In this document: piece after piece, positions 32,961-42,566 of the stretch
Layout of the letters: each line of letters starts with the position of its first letter
Numbering within the stretch: the stretch's first letter is position 1
From: Rhodococcus jostii RHA1
GTDB lineage: Bacteria; Actinomycetota; Actinomycetes; Mycobacteriales; Mycobacteriaceae
Length of the DNA stretch: 64,000 nucleotides
Direction of reading: 5' to 3'
Assembly (NCBI RefSeq): GCF_000014565.1
Contig: NC_008268.1
Span: 5,026,501-5,090,500, forward strand
Program-made: the position numbers and the translations under genes
The notes under the pieces: generated by a model
What the model was told of the DNA's origin: nothing
The model's database searches: none
What the model saw: only the letters and a program-made list of their open reading frames with translations

Positions 32961-34613
32961 TTACGAAGTCACGAACGTCTTCTCCAGTGCCCGGCGCAGG
33001 TCGGACTTGCTGATCTTGCCGACACCGGTGACCGGGAACTCGTCGACGAACACCACCTTGTCCGGCACCTTGTACTCGGCGAGTCCGCGGCCGCGGACGA
33101 ACTTCTTGAGTTCGACCGCCTTCGGCTGCTCGCCCTGGACCACGACGAACGCGCAACTGCGCTCGCCGAGATACGGATCGGGCATCGACACCACCGCGAC
33201 GTCGGCGACGGCGGGGTGTGCGAGCAGATGGTTCTCGACCTCTTCCGCGGCCACCTTCTCGCCGCCGCGGTTGATCTGATCCTTCGCGCGGCCCTCGACG
33301 ACGAGGTAGCCGTCGTCCGTGAGCCGGACGATGTCGCCGGTGCGGTAGAAGCCGTCCTCGGTGAACGCCGTCGAATTGTGTTCGGGAGCCTGGTAATACC
33401 CGCGGACGGTGTACGGGCCGCGGGTGAGCAGATGACCGGACGTGCCGTTCGGGACGGGCTCGCCCCGGTCGTCGACGACCCGGACCTCGTCGTCGGGGCT
33501 GATCGGTCTGCCCTGGGTGGTGACGATCGTGTCTTCCGGGTCGTCGAGGCGGGTGTAGTTGACCAGGCCCTCCGCCATCCCGAAGACCTGCTGCAGCGTG
33601 CACCCGAGTTCGGGACGGACCCGCTTCGCGGCCTCGGCGCTGAACTTGGCACCGCCCACCTGTAGCACCTCGAGGCTCGAGAGGTCGCGTTCCGTGCGAC
33701 CACTGGCGGCCAGCCACGCCAACGCGAGCGGCGGCACCAGCGACGCAATCGTGACGCCCTCCTTCTCGATGAGCGCGAACGCGGTGTCGGGACTCGGATC
33801 CGGCGCGAGCACCACGCGACCACCGGCGTGCAGCACGCCGAGGATGCCCGGTGAGCTCATCGGAAAATTGTGCGCCGCAGGCAGAACGACGAGCATGCGC
33901 GTGCTCTCGTCGACGCCGCAGATGCGGTCCGACTCGCGCACCGAGTACAGGTAGTCGGTGTGCGTGCGCGGGATCAGCTTCGACACCCCGGTGGTTCCGC
34001 CCGAGAGCTGCAGGAATGCCACCGATTCCGGACCCACCGCCGGCCCGTCCGACATCGGTTCCGCCGCCCGGAGTTCGTCGAGTGACGTGAACTCCTCCGC
34101 GTCCCCGGCCACGATGATCCGGGGCGGATTCTCGGCCGAGGACACCACGTCGCGGGCGAGGGTGCGGTAGTCGAATCCGGCGTGCGTATCGGTGACGACG
34201 TAGGCCGCGGCGTCGGTGAAGCTGCAGAAGTAGGAGATCTCCTGGGCGCGGTGCGCGGGCAGCGCGAACACCGGCAGTGCGCCGAGCCGGAAGACCGCGA
34301 AGATCACCTCGACGTACTCGACGATGTTCGGCAGTTGCACCACCACCCGGTCGCCGGGCTGCACCCCCGACGACTGCAGCCCGGCGGCGAGCCGGTCGGC
34401 GCGGTCGGACAGTTCCCGGTAGGTGAGGGCACGGTCGACCCCGGACGCGTCCGGCCCGGTCACGGCGATCGCGTCCCCGAATTGCTCGGCGCGGGCGCCC
34501 AGGAACTGCTGGAACGTCTCGTCCGTCCAGTACCCTGCGTCACGGTAGCGTGCGGCGAGGTCGGCGGGGTAACCGACGGTGATCTCCAGGGGAGCGCGAA
34601 CGCTCGTGCTCAT
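32961..34613 (-). CDS. entE: 2,3-dihydroxybenzoate-AMP ligase
   Basis: A 550-residue stand-alone adenylation enzyme (EntE/DhbE). It activates 2,3-dihydroxybenzoate with ATP and loads it on an aryl carrier protein for catecholate siderophore assembly. Motifs: [16 protein letters not shown] (P-loop), [13 protein letters not shown] (aryl-acid pocket; the N in AHNF is typical of aryl-acid domains), YRTGD and GKISKSDLR with the catalytic Lys. ATG 34613 fits the family start. It is the third gene of entC-entA-entE; no isochorismatase (entB) gene is present here. Confidence 0.93.
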   Translation of the reverse strand: MSTSVRAPLEITVGYPADLAARYRDAGYWTDETFQQFLGARAEQFGDAIAVTGPDASGVDRALTYRELSDRADRLAAGLQSSGVQPGDRVVVQLPNIVEYVEVIFAVFRLGALPVFALPAHRAQEISYFCSFTDAAAYVVTDTHAGFDYRTLARDVVSSAENPPRIIVAGDAEEFTSLDELRAAEPMSDGPAVGPESVAFLQLSGGTTGVSKLIPRTHTDYLYSVRESDRICGVDESTRMLVVLPAAHNFPMSSPGILGVLHAGGRVVLAPDPSPDTAFALIEKEGVTIASLVPPLALAWLAASGRTERDLSSLEVLQVGGAKFSAEAAKRVRPELGCTLQQVFGMAEGLVNYTRLDDPEDTIVTTQGRPISPDDEVRVVDDRGEPVPNGTSGHLLTRGPYTVRGYYQAPEHNSTAFTEDGFYRTGDIVRLTDDGYLVVEGRAKDQINRGGEKVAAEEVENHLLAHPAVADVAVVSMPDPYLGERSCAFVVVQGEQPKAVELKKFVRGRGLAEYKVPDKVVFVDEFPVTGVGKISKSDLRRALEKTFVTS

Positions 34614-34648
34614 CGAAAGTCCTTTCACGGGCATGGCTGTTCGGGGCG

Positions 34649-35419
34649 TCAGGCTCGGAGGGTAGCGCCGCCGTCGACGTAGAGCGCCTGCATGGTGATG
34701 TGACGCGCCCGCTCCGACAAGAGGAACTCGACGGAGTCCGCGATGTCGGCGGCGTCGGCGATGCGGCCCAGCGGGATTCCGACCTTGAACGTGCCCAGGT
34801 CGCCGTCGATCGCCCCGCGCGCGCCGGTGTCGTCGGCGGGGTCCGCCCACAGCGACCGCTGCATCGCGGTGTCCGTCGAGCCGGGGGCGACGATGTTGGC
34901 GCGGATCCCGTATTCGGCCAGCTCGAGGCCGAGTACCCGGACGATCATCGACACGGCGGCCTTGGACGCGCCGTACGCGCCCATGCCGGTGCGGGGGACG
35001 CCCGCGGCGTTGGAGCCGACCACGACGATGGAACCGGCTGCACGCTCGCGCATTCCGGTGCCGACCGCCCGCAGCACGTTGACGAGGCCGGTGACGTTGA
35101 CGTCGAACACGCGCTGCCAGCTCTCGGGGTCGGCGTCGAGCACCGAGCCGGTCTCGAGCACACCCGCCACGTGTGCGAGTGCGGTGATGGGACCGTGCTC
35201 GTCCTCGATCCGGCGGACGGTGTCGGTGACGGCGTCGGTGTCGCGGATGTCGGTGACGGCGGTACCGAGCGGCGGGGTGTCGAGCAGTGCCGCGGTGGCG
35301 GCGAGGCCGTCGGCGTCACGATCGAGCAGTACCAGGCGGTGACCGGATCGCGACAGGGTGACGGCCGTTGCCCGCCCGATGCCCTGGGCCGCCCCGACGA
35401 CCAGTGTGGTGCCGCTCAT
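34649..35419 (-). CDS. entA: 2,3-dihydro-2,3-dihydroxybenzoate dehydrogenase
   Basis: A 256-residue SDR of the EntA/DhbA group, which oxidises 2,3-dihydro-DHB to DHB with [11 protein letters not shown] near residues 8-15, [14 protein letters not shown] and the [15 protein letters not shown] segment are typical of the group. ATG 35419 overlaps the entC stop by 4 nt. The upstream open frame is a shadow of entC. Confidence 0.92.
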   Translation of the reverse strand: MSGTTLVVGAAQGIGRATAVTLSRSGHRLVLLDRDADGLAATAALLDTPPLGTAVTDIRDTDAVTDTVRRIEDEHGPITALAHVAGVLETGSVLDADPESWQRVFDVNVTGLVNVLRAVGTGMRERAAGSIVVVGSNAAGVPRTGMGAYGASKAAVSMIVRVLGLELAEYGIRANIVAPGSTDTAMQRSLWADPADDTGARGAIDGDLGTFKVGIPLGRIADAADIADSVEFLLSERARHITMQALYVDGGATLRA

Positions 35420-36558
35420 CGGGGGAGCCCCAGTGCGGCGAGGACGGTGCCCAGTTTGGTTGTGGTCTCGGCGAGTTCGTCGTCCGGTTCGGATGCGGCG
35501 ACGATGCCGCCGCCGGCGTACGCCGTGACGGTGGTGCGGTCGGCGTCGATCTGCGCGCACCGGATGGTGACCATCCATTCGCCGTCTCCGTCGGCGTCGG
35601 CCCAGCCCACGGCGCCGGCGTAGAAGCCGCGGTCGCCCTCGAGTTCGCCGATCAGCGCACGCGCCGCGTCGGTGGGGGTGCCGCACACGGCCGGGGTCGG
35701 GTGCACGGCGACGGCGAGGTCCAGTGCGGTCACCGAGCGGTCCCGCAGCCGTCCCGACACGGGCGTGCCGAGATGCCACAGTTGCGGTGTGCTGGTGAGG
35801 GTGGGCCTGTCCGGGATGTCGAGTTCAGTGCAGAACGGTTCGAGGCTCGCTCGCAGCGCCTCGACGACGAGGGCATGTTCACGCAGGTTCTTCTCCGACG
35901 AGGCAAGGTTTTCGGCGGTCAGCCGGTCGATCTCGGGATCGGTGTGCCGGGGAGCGGATCCGGCGAGAGGATGGCAGGTCACGGTGTTGCCGCGGCGGCG
36001 GATGAGCACCTCGGGACTCGAGCCGACGAGGTGCCGTCCCGACCAGCCGGTGCCTGCGGCACTCAGATCGACGCTGAAGCCGTTGCCGCCGAGGTCGTTC
36101 GCCACGAGCTGCGCGAGCAGTGCGTGCGGATGCAGCGGTTCGTCGGCGTGCAGGACGACCGATCGGGCGAGTACCACCTTGTGCAGTGTGGCATCGGGTT
36201 CCCGCAGCACGTGAATGGCGGCGGCGACCCGGGAAATGTGCTCGTCCTCCGGGGGAATCGACTCACCGGCGCGCACGCGCGGAAGGGCCTGCAGGCGAGG
36301 GGTCCAGCTTCCCGGGTGATGACGCAGCGCCTGTGGTGCGATCAGCGCGGCGGGATGTGACGGGTCGAAGGCGAGCGCGCCGACCACCGACGTCGCGGTG
36401 CCGTTCCGCAGGGCGGCGGCGGCGTCGCGGGCGGAGTCGTAACCGGTGCGGATGCCGTCGGCGATCACGGTGCCGTGCGGGCGGGAGAGAACGAACGGCG
36501 CGCCCGGCGGGAGGTCCGCCGAAGTCTCTGCGGACTCGGCAATGGCCGTCGACTGCAT
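35416..36558 (-). CDS. entC: Isochorismate synthase
   Basis: A 380-residue chorismate-utilising enzyme (EntC/DhbC) that converts chorismate to isochorismate, the first step to 2,3-dihydroxybenzoate. Visible motifs include KVVLARS, the FLVGSSPEVLIRR-like segment (HLVGSSPEVLIRR), GSAPR, and the C-terminal YAGAVGWADADGDGEW and YAGGGIVAASEPDDELAET blocks. ATG 36558. An IdeR-type box lies 68 nt upstream, so the operon should be induced by iron limitation. Confidence 0.92.
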   Translation of the reverse strand: MQSTAIAESAETSADLPPGAPFVLSRPHGTVIADGIRTGYDSARDAAAALRNGTATSVVGALAFDPSHPAALIAPQALRHHPGSWTPRLQALPRVRAGESIPPEDEHISRVAAAIHVLREPDATLHKVVLARSVVLHADEPLHPHALLAQLVANDLGGNGFSVDLSAAGTGWSGRHLVGSSPEVLIRRRGNTVTCHPLAGSAPRHTDPEIDRLTAENLASSEKNLREHALVVEALRASLEPFCTELDIPDRPTLTSTPQLWHLGTPVSGRLRDRSVTALDLAVAVHPTPAVCGTPTDAARALIGELEGDRGFYAGAVGWADADGDGEWMVTIRCAQIDADRTTVTAYAGGGIVAASEPDDELAETTTKLGTVLAALGLPR

Positions 36559-36625
36559 CTGCGATCCCCTTTCGTAGCGGACAACTGTGGTGCGCGGCGA
36601 TGCGTGCCGCCCCGCCTCGACCATA

Positions 36626-36644
36626 TACGGTTAGCCTAACCTTT
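36626..36644. promoter_or_regulatory. IdeR/DtxR iron box upstream of entC
   Basis: The 19-bp site has core GGTTAGCCTAACC and matches the iron-box consensus TTAGGTTAGCCTAACCTAA at 15 of 19 positions. It lies 68 nt upstream of the isochorismate synthase start. IdeR with iron would repress the dihydroxybenzoate operon here. Confidence 0.8.
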
Positions 36645-36818
36645 GGTGATCGAGAGTGTTTGTCTGCGGTTCTGGCGCGTGGCGTGTTCTGTTGCAGACC
36701 AGCGGTTTCGAACACGATGCCCGGGCGCGATATCAGCTGCGAACAGGATCTGGATTTTCGCCACCATCGACTGGCCTAACATCGCATGCACACGTTGCAT
36801 GGAGGGCAGGCGGCTGCA

Positions 36819-37769
36819 ATGACCGAACGCAGGTTCTCGCTCGATCAGCGGATCGTCGCCGCCCTCCAGGTCGATGGGCGGTGCTCCTGGAGCCGCATCG
36901 CCCAGGCGCTCGGCGAACCCGAGCGGAACGTCACCCGGCACGGCATCGCGCTCCTCGAGTCCGGCCGGGTGGCCGTCACCGCCGTCGCGAACAGCGGCGG
37001 CACCGCGATCGTCCGCCTCCAGTGCTCGCCGGGAACGGTGCGAGTGGCGGCGAGCGCCCTCGCCCAGCGCAGCGACTGCATCTTCGTGTACATCCTCACC
37101 GGCACCGCCGATTGTGTGGCCGAGATCCACGTGTCCCGGGACCGCCTCCCGAAGCTCGTCATGGACGAACTGCCCGCGACGATGGGCGTGGTCCGAAGCT
37201 GGACCGACCCCGTGCTGCGGTACTTCCGCACGGTCCGCGAATGGGAGGCCGGGGTGCTGACCCCCGCCGAGAAGGAAGCGATCGGCGGGGTGTCGCCTCC
37301 GGCGACATTCCTCACGGACCTGGAACGCGGCACCCGGGATCCCGTCGACCGGACGATCATCCGCGAGCTGATGCAGAACGGGCGGGTGGGCACCACGGCG
37401 CTCGCCCGGACCGCGGGCGCGTCCGAGGCGACGGCCCGGCGACGCGTCCAGTCGCTGCTCACCGAGGGTGCGATCAGCCTCCGGGTGGTGGTGGATCCGG
37501 TCCTGTTCGGGCTGCGTGCCGAGGCGATGCTGTTCATCAAGACTCAGCGCAACCGGATCGAACCGCTCGTGCGGGGGATGCTCGAGATGCCGTACGTGCG
37601 GTACGCCGCCGGCACGGCGGGCGAGTACCAGGTGGTCGCCAACATCGCCGCACCCGACGAGTCGGTGCTCTACGACTACATCACCACCGCGCCGTGGGTG
37701 GCGGACGCGGCCGCCCTGGAAACCAACATGGTGGTGCAGGCGGTCAAACGCAGCGGGCGGGCAATGTGA
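36819..37769 (+). CDS. Lrp/AsnC-family regulator with two HTH domains
   Basis: A 316-residue protein, about twice the usual Lrp length. An AsnC-type HTH at the N-terminus (SLDQRIVAALQVDGRCSW, then IAQALGEPERNVTRHG) is followed by a RAM-like region, then a second HTH near residue 180 (VDRTIIRELMQNGRVGTTALARTAG) and a second RAM-like domain. Such double proteins work as tandem fusions of the Lrp dimer. ATG 36819 gives the shortest natural start. It precedes the DUF3311-symporter-amidase genes and may regulate them, but it also flanks the iron-box region. Confidence 0.87.
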   Translation: MTERRFSLDQRIVAALQVDGRCSWSRIAQALGEPERNVTRHGIALLESGRVAVTAVANSGGTAIVRLQCSPGTVRVAASALAQRSDCIFVYILTGTADCVAEIHVSRDRLPKLVMDELPATMGVVRSWTDPVLRYFRTVREWEAGVLTPAEKEAIGGVSPPATFLTDLERGTRDPVDRTIIRELMQNGRVGTTALARTAGASEATARRRVQSLLTEGAISLRVVVDPVLFGLRAEAMLFIKTQRNRIEPLVRGMLEMPYVRYAAGTAGEYQVVANIAAPDESVLYDYITTAPWVADAAALETNMVVQAVKRSGRAM

Positions 37770-37920
37770 CGGATTTCGACATCGGGCGGCCCCTCCGGCG
37801 CACCTGATTGCGATCTCCGACAGGCTGGTGGCCGATTTCGCCGAACCTCGTCCAGCTGTTGAGTGCTGTGATCCGCACCACGCATGCTTCCTCTACTCCC
37901 CGGATGGAAGAAGGAACAGC

Positions 37921-38196
37921 ATGCAACGAGACGCCATTCTCGGGGCGATCGAGGATTCGCCGCAGCGCCGCTGGCTGCTGCTCGTCCCGGTCGCCCCGGT
38001 GCTCGCACTCGTCACCGCCGTGTGGCTGCCGTTTGTGAACACCGCCGACCTGTGGCTGGGAATGCCCCGGCTGCTGGTCTGGTGCTCGGCCTGGGTGCTC
38101 CTGCTGCTGCCCGCGCTGGCGGCGGTGGAGTTCGGCCTCGTCCGGCCGCACGAGGAGCGGAGCGACGACCTCCAGCTCGAGGAGGCGACGCTATGA
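37921..38196 (+). CDS. DUF3311 small membrane protein
   Basis: A 91-residue protein with two hydrophobic helices, the second (LVWCSAWVLLLLPALAAVEF) preceded by a WLPFVNTADLWLGMP loop, and a charged C-terminus. DUF3311 proteins are regularly encoded directly before sodium:solute symporters, as here, and probably act as small symporter subunits. AAGGA precedes ATG 37921, and the stop overlaps the symporter start (ATGA). Confidence 0.85.
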   Translation: MQRDAILGAIEDSPQRRWLLLVPVAPVLALVTAVWLPFVNTADLWLGMPRLLVWCSAWVLLLLPALAAVEFGLVRPHEERSDDLQLEEATL

Positions 38197-39662
38197 CGAA
38201 CTCAGCTCTGTGGATCACCCTGGCCGGCATGATCGGATTGGCCGTGATCGCGGTCGGTGGACGCCGGAAACGCGCTCAGAACCTGAGCGAGTGGACGGTC
38301 GGCACGCGGAACTTCGGTGTGGTCACCAGTTTCTTCCTGCAGGCCGGTGAATCGTTCACCACGTTCACGTTCCTCGGTGTCGCCGGTATCGCGTTCACCG
38401 CGGGCATCGGCGCCACCTACGCCATCCCGTACATCCCGCTCGGCTACGTGGCCCTGTATTTCATCGGACCGCGGATCTGGAAGCTCAGCAAGGACCGCGG
38501 CTACATCACCCAGGCCGACTTCTTCGCGGACCGGTACCGCAGCCCGCTCCTCGGCCGGCTCGTTGCCCTGTGCGGCATCATCTTCCTGCTGCCGTACCTG
38601 CAGCTGCAGATCACCGGCCTCGGTCTGATCGTCCGTCTCGTCACGGGCAGCGCGAGTTCGGGCACGCTGAGCATGATCGTCGCGACCGTCCTCGTCGTCG
38701 GGTTCGTGCTGTGGGCCGGCATTCACGGCCTCGCGCGCACCGCCTATGTCAAGGACGTCCTGATCCTGCTCGCCGTCGTTGTGCTGTCCATCGTGATCCC
38801 GTTGCACTTCGCCGGTGGCATCGGCGACGTGTTCGGCCAGATCGCCCAGACCCACAGCGAGATGCTGACCGTGAATCCCGGCGACTACGACAAGGTCTGG
38901 TGGACCACGAGCCTGCTGATCTCCGCGATCGGCTGCGGGTTCCTTACCACCCCGCACCTCTGGCCGCCGCTGTTGGCCGCGAAGAACGGTCGAGTGATCC
39001 GTTCCAACAACACTTTTCTGCCGATGTACCAGGTGGTCATGATTCTTCCGATCATGCTGGGTTTCGTCGGGATCCTCGCGCTGAATCCCAACACCAGCAG
39101 CAACGCCGTCCTGCTCACGCTGGCCGGGGGAGCCCTGCCGAACTGGGCGCTCGGACTGATCGCGATCGCCGCAGCCTCCGCCGCGATGCTGCCTGCCGGC
39201 GCCATCTGCATCGGCATCTCGACGCTGGCGTCGCACAACCTGGTGAAGATCCGGAGCGAGCGCACGAAGCTCCGGTTCAACCACCTGGTCGTGATCGCCG
39301 CTGCCACCATGGCTCTCGTGCTCGGCCTGACGCGCCCCGATCTGCTGGCCAACCTGTTGCTGCTCACGTTCGGCGGTCTCAGCCAACTCGCCCCCGGCCT
39401 GGCGCTGGCCCTGCCCGAGAAGCCTTTGCTCGCCAAGCAATCCGTGTTCGCGGGTCTCGTCGTCGGAATGCTCACCGTCATCGTGATGACCGTCTTCGAA
39501 CTGAACCTCGCCAACATCGACGCCGGCATCTGCGGCCTGGTCCTCAACCTCGCGGTGATCGCCGTCGTGGAGGCCGTCGTCCGCGCCAGCCGTCCCCGCA
39601 CCCCGGCCCCCGCGTCGTCGGAAGACCTTCCGGCCGCCGCCCCGATCCTGGAGACCACGTAA
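38193..39662 (+). CDS. Sodium:solute symporter (SSS family)
   Basis: A 489-residue transporter with about 13 membrane segments. The N-terminal half shows LSEWTVGTRNFGVVTSFFLQAGESFTTFTFLG and GYITQADFFADRYRS, typical of the SSS family. It is coupled to the DUF3311 gene upstream, and its TAA overlaps the amidase ATG by one base (TAATG), implying that the imported compound is an amide or is processed by an amidase. Substrate unknown. Confidence 0.9.
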   Translation: MTNSALWITLAGMIGLAVIAVGGRRKRAQNLSEWTVGTRNFGVVTSFFLQAGESFTTFTFLGVAGIAFTAGIGATYAIPYIPLGYVALYFIGPRIWKLSKDRGYITQADFFADRYRSPLLGRLVALCGIIFLLPYLQLQITGLGLIVRLVTGSASSGTLSMIVATVLVVGFVLWAGIHGLARTAYVKDVLILLAVVVLSIVIPLHFAGGIGDVFGQIAQTHSEMLTVNPGDYDKVWWTTSLLISAIGCGFLTTPHLWPPLLAAKNGRVIRSNNTFLPMYQVVMILPIMLGFVGILALNPNTSSNAVLLTLAGGALPNWALGLIAIAAASAAMLPAGAICIGISTLASHNLVKIRSERTKLRFNHLVVIAAATMALVLGLTRPDLLANLLLLTFGGLSQLAPGLALALPEKPLLAKQSVFAGLVVGMLTVIVMTVFELNLANIDAGICGLVLNLAVIAVVEAVVRASRPRTPAPASSEDLPAAAPILETT

Positions 39663-41095
39663 TGACCATCGATCACTACTCGACCGCGCGAGAGATGCTG
39701 GCCGCACTCCGTAGCAAAGACATCTCGGCCCGCGAGCTGCTCGACCTGCACACGGACCGGATCGCGCAGGTGAATCCGACGGTCAACGCGATCGTCAGCC
39801 TCGACCTGGACCGGGCGCACGCCACCGCCGCCGCGGCCGACGCACAGACGGCGGCCGGGACCCCGGTGGGGCCGCTGCACGGACTGCCGTTCGCCTTCAA
39901 GGACACTCACGACGTCGCCGGTTTCCCCACGGTGGCGGGCTCGCCGCTCCTCGTCGACAACGTGCCCGAGACCAGTGAGCTGATCGCCGAACGCGTCATC
40001 GCGGCCGGGGCCGTCACGATCGGCAAGACCAACGTCCCCGAATTCGCCGCCGGCTCGCACACGTTCAACCCCGTCTTCGGGACCACCACCAACCCGTACG
40101 ACCCCACCAAGAGCGCGGGTGGCTCGAGCGGCGGCGCCGCGTCGGCGCTCGGTGCGGGACTCGTCCCGCTCGCCGACGGCAGCGACATGGGCGGTTCGCT
40201 GCGCAACCCGGCGTCCTTCTGCAACGTCGTCGGATTGCGCCCCACTCCGGGCCGCGTCCCGTGCTGGCCGAACAGTGCGCCCTGGGACGCACTCGTGACA
40301 CAGGGACCGATGGCCCGGAACGTCGACGACCTGGAACTGCTGCTGTCGGTGATCTCCGGACCCGACGCGCGGATCCGAAGTTCGCTCAGCGCCGACGCCC
40401 TCGCGCCGCGTCTCGGTGTCGCCGGCCTGCAGGGTCTGCGCGTCGCGGTGTCCATGGATCTGAACGGCATCTTCCCCGTGGACGCGCCGGTCCGCGAGAT
40501 CCACGACCGGCAGTCGTCGATCTTCGCCGCCGCGGGTGCCGTGGTGGCCGAAGACGCGCCGTCGATTCCCGACGCCGAGTGGGTGTTCCGCACACTGCGG
40601 GCGTGGCGGTTCAAGATCGACCTCGGTGACCGCGCCGACGCCACCCCCGACCTGCTGAAGCCGTCGCTGCTCGACAACATCCGGCAGGCAGACCGGCTCT
40701 CCGCCGACGATGTCGCGAAAGCCATGGTGGCGCAGGCGGAGATCCAGCAGCGCGCCGTCGAGTTCTTCGCCCACCACGACGTCCTGGTGATGCCCGTGTC
40801 GCAGGTACTTCCGTTCGACGCAGAGCTCGAGTACCCGGCAGCGGTCGACGGCCGTCGCTGCGACGACTACCTCGACTGGATGACGTCCGCGCTGACCGTG
40901 ACGGTGCTGGGTTGCCCCGCGATCTCCGTTCCCGCCGGATTCAGCGCCGACGGTCTGCCCGTCGGCGTGCAGATCGTCGCCGCCCCGGGCAACGACCTGT
41001 TCCTGCTCGACGTGGCACGAGCCTACGAGCAGCTCGACCCCGTCGGAGCCACGCGTCCGCACCTTCTCGAGAGGGCGGCAGCGTCTACTTCGTGA
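39662..41095 (+). CDS. Amidase signature family hydrolase
   Basis: A 477-residue amidase. The Ser-cisSer-Lys triad is visible: Lys in FAFKDTHD, the GGSSGGAASALGAG signature, and Ser in DMGGSLRNPASFC. Members hydrolyse amides such as indoleacetamide, malonamide or aryl amides; specificity is open. It ends the operon after the symporter and overlaps the convergent pyruvate kinase gene by 11 nt at the 3' ends. Confidence 0.9.
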   Translation: MTIDHYSTAREMLAALRSKDISARELLDLHTDRIAQVNPTVNAIVSLDLDRAHATAAAADAQTAAGTPVGPLHGLPFAFKDTHDVAGFPTVAGSPLLVDNVPETSELIAERVIAAGAVTIGKTNVPEFAAGSHTFNPVFGTTTNPYDPTKSAGGSSGGAASALGAGLVPLADGSDMGGSLRNPASFCNVVGLRPTPGRVPCWPNSAPWDALVTQGPMARNVDDLELLLSVISGPDARIRSSLSADALAPRLGVAGLQGLRVAVSMDLNGIFPVDAPVREIHDRQSSIFAAAGAVVAEDAPSIPDAEWVFRTLRAWRFKIDLGDRADATPDLLKPSLLDNIRQADRLSADDVAKAMVAQAEIQQRAVEFFAHHDVLVMPVSQVLPFDAELEYPAAVDGRRCDDYLDWMTSALTVTVLGCPAISVPAGFSADGLPVGVQIVAAPGNDLFLLDVARAYEQLDPVGATRPHLLERAAASTS

Positions 41096-42566
41096 AGTCG
41101 TCTTCGCCGATTCGGTGGACGTGGATGAGGTTGGTGGATCCGACGGTGTGTGGGGGTGAGCCGGCGACGATGACGACGAGGTCGCCGCGCTGGTAGCGGC
41201 CCAGCCGGAGGAGGGCGGTGTCGACCTGGCGGATCATCTCGTCGGTCGATGCGACCGGGTCGACGAGGAAGGTTTCGGTGCCCCAGGTGAGGGCGAGTTC
41301 GTTGCGCACCTGGGGTACCGGGGTGAATGCGAGCAGTGGCAGTGGGGTGTGGAGCCGGGCGAGGCGTCGTGCGGTGTCGCCGGACTGGGTGAATGCCACC
41401 AGCGCTGTGGCGTTCAGGCGTTCGCCGATGTCGCGGGCGGCGAAGGAGAGGACGCCGCCGTGGGTGCGCGGGATGTGTGTGAGGTCCGGGACGGTGGTGG
41501 ACTGGTGTTCGACGGCGGAGAGGATTCGCGCCATCGTCGCGACCGTCTCGATCGGGTAGGCGCCGACGGAGGTTTCCCCGGACAGCATTACCGCGTCGGC
41601 GCCGTCGAGGACGGCGTTGGCCACGTCCGATGCCTCGGCCCGGGTGGGGCGGGAGTTGTCGATCATCGATTCGAGCATCTGCGTCGCGACGATCACCGGC
41701 CGGGCGTTCTCCCGGGCGATCTGCACGATGCGTTTCTGTACCAGCGGTACGTGTTCGAGGGGGACCTCGACGCCGAGGTCGCCGCGCGCGACCATGACGG
41801 CGTCGAAGGCGCGCACGATCGCCTCGATGTCGTCGACGGCTTCGGGTTTTTCGATTTTCGCGATCACCGGGACCCGCCGGCCGATCCGGTCCATCACCTC
41901 GTGGACGCGGTCGATGTCGGTGGGGGCGCGGACGAAGGACAGGGCGATCAGGTCGACGCCGAGCCGCAGGGCGAATTCGAGGTCGTCGATGTCCTTGCCG
42001 GACAGGGCGGGGACGGAGACGTTCATTCCGGGCAGGGAGACGCCCTTGTTGTTGCTGATCGGGCCGCCCTCGGTGACCCGGCACACCACATCGTTGCCGT
42101 CGATGTCGATGACGGTCAGTGCGATCTTGCCGTCGTCGACGAGGAGGCGGTCTCCGGGCCGGGCGTCCTGGGCGAGGTGGGTGTAGGTGGTCGAGACCCG
42201 GTCGTGGGTGCCCTCGCATTCCTCGACGGTGATCCGGACCTGTTCGCCGGCCGTCCACACCGCCGCGCCGTCGGCGAAGCGGCCGAGGCGGATCTTCGGT
42301 CCCTGCAGGTCCGCGAGGATTCCCACGGCTCGGCCGGTGTTGTCGGCTGCGGCGCGGACGCGCCGGTAGTTGGCCTCGTGGTCGGTGTGGTCGCCGTGGC
42401 TGAAATTCAGTCGGGCGATGTCCATCCCGGTTTCGACGAGAGCGCGGGTGCGCTCGTCCGTGGCGGTGGCAGGCCCGAGCGTGCAGACGATCTTCGCCCT
42501 GCGGGACAACAGGGCAGACGTGTCGACCACATCGGTGAGCGGCGCTTCGATGTCGGTGAGAGTCAT
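41085..42566 (-). CDS. pyk: Pyruvate kinase
   Basis: A 493-residue glycolytic enzyme converting PEP and ADP to pyruvate and ATP. Motifs: KIVCTLGPAT, ARLNFSHGDH, the active-site IAKIEKPEAV with its Lys, and MVARGDLGVEVP. It is about 20 residues longer than usual at the N-terminus. ATG 42566 overlaps the glycerate kinase stop by 4 nt, so this copy is transcribed with the tartrate genes. The ordinary glycolytic copy may be elsewhere. Confidence 0.95.
   Translation of the reverse strand: MTLTDIEAPLTDVVDTSALLSRRAKIVCTLGPATATDERTRALVETGMDIARLNFSHGDHTDHEANYRRVRAAADNTGRAVGILADLQGPKIRLGRFADGAAVWTAGEQVRITVEECEGTHDRVSTTYTHLAQDARPGDRLLVDDGKIALTVIDIDGNDVVCRVTEGGPISNNKGVSLPGMNVSVPALSGKDIDDLEFALRLGVDLIALSFVRAPTDIDRVHEVMDRIGRRVPVIAKIEKPEAVDDIEAIVRAFDAVMVARGDLGVEVPLEHVPLVQKRIVQIARENARPVIVATQMLESMIDNSRPTRAEASDVANAVLDGADAVMLSGETSVGAYPIETVATMARILSAVEHQSTTVPDLTHIPRTHGGVLSFAARDIGERLNATALVAFTQSGDTARRLARLHTPLPLLAFTPVPQVRNELALTWGTETFLVDPVASTDEMIRQVDTALLRLGRYQRGDLVVIVAGSPPHTVGSTNLIHVHRIGEDDFTK

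Noticed and set aside
37868..37883. A CRP-like site (TGTGA-TCCGCA-CCACG) before the DUF3311 gene
   Set aside because: Its right half matches poorly, so it is too weak to call.
38202..39707. A 501-codon minus-strand frame opposite the sodium:solute symporter
   Set aside because: Its composition (runs of Asp, Glu, Gln, His, Arg) is what the complement of membrane-protein codons gives; the symporter is well supported.
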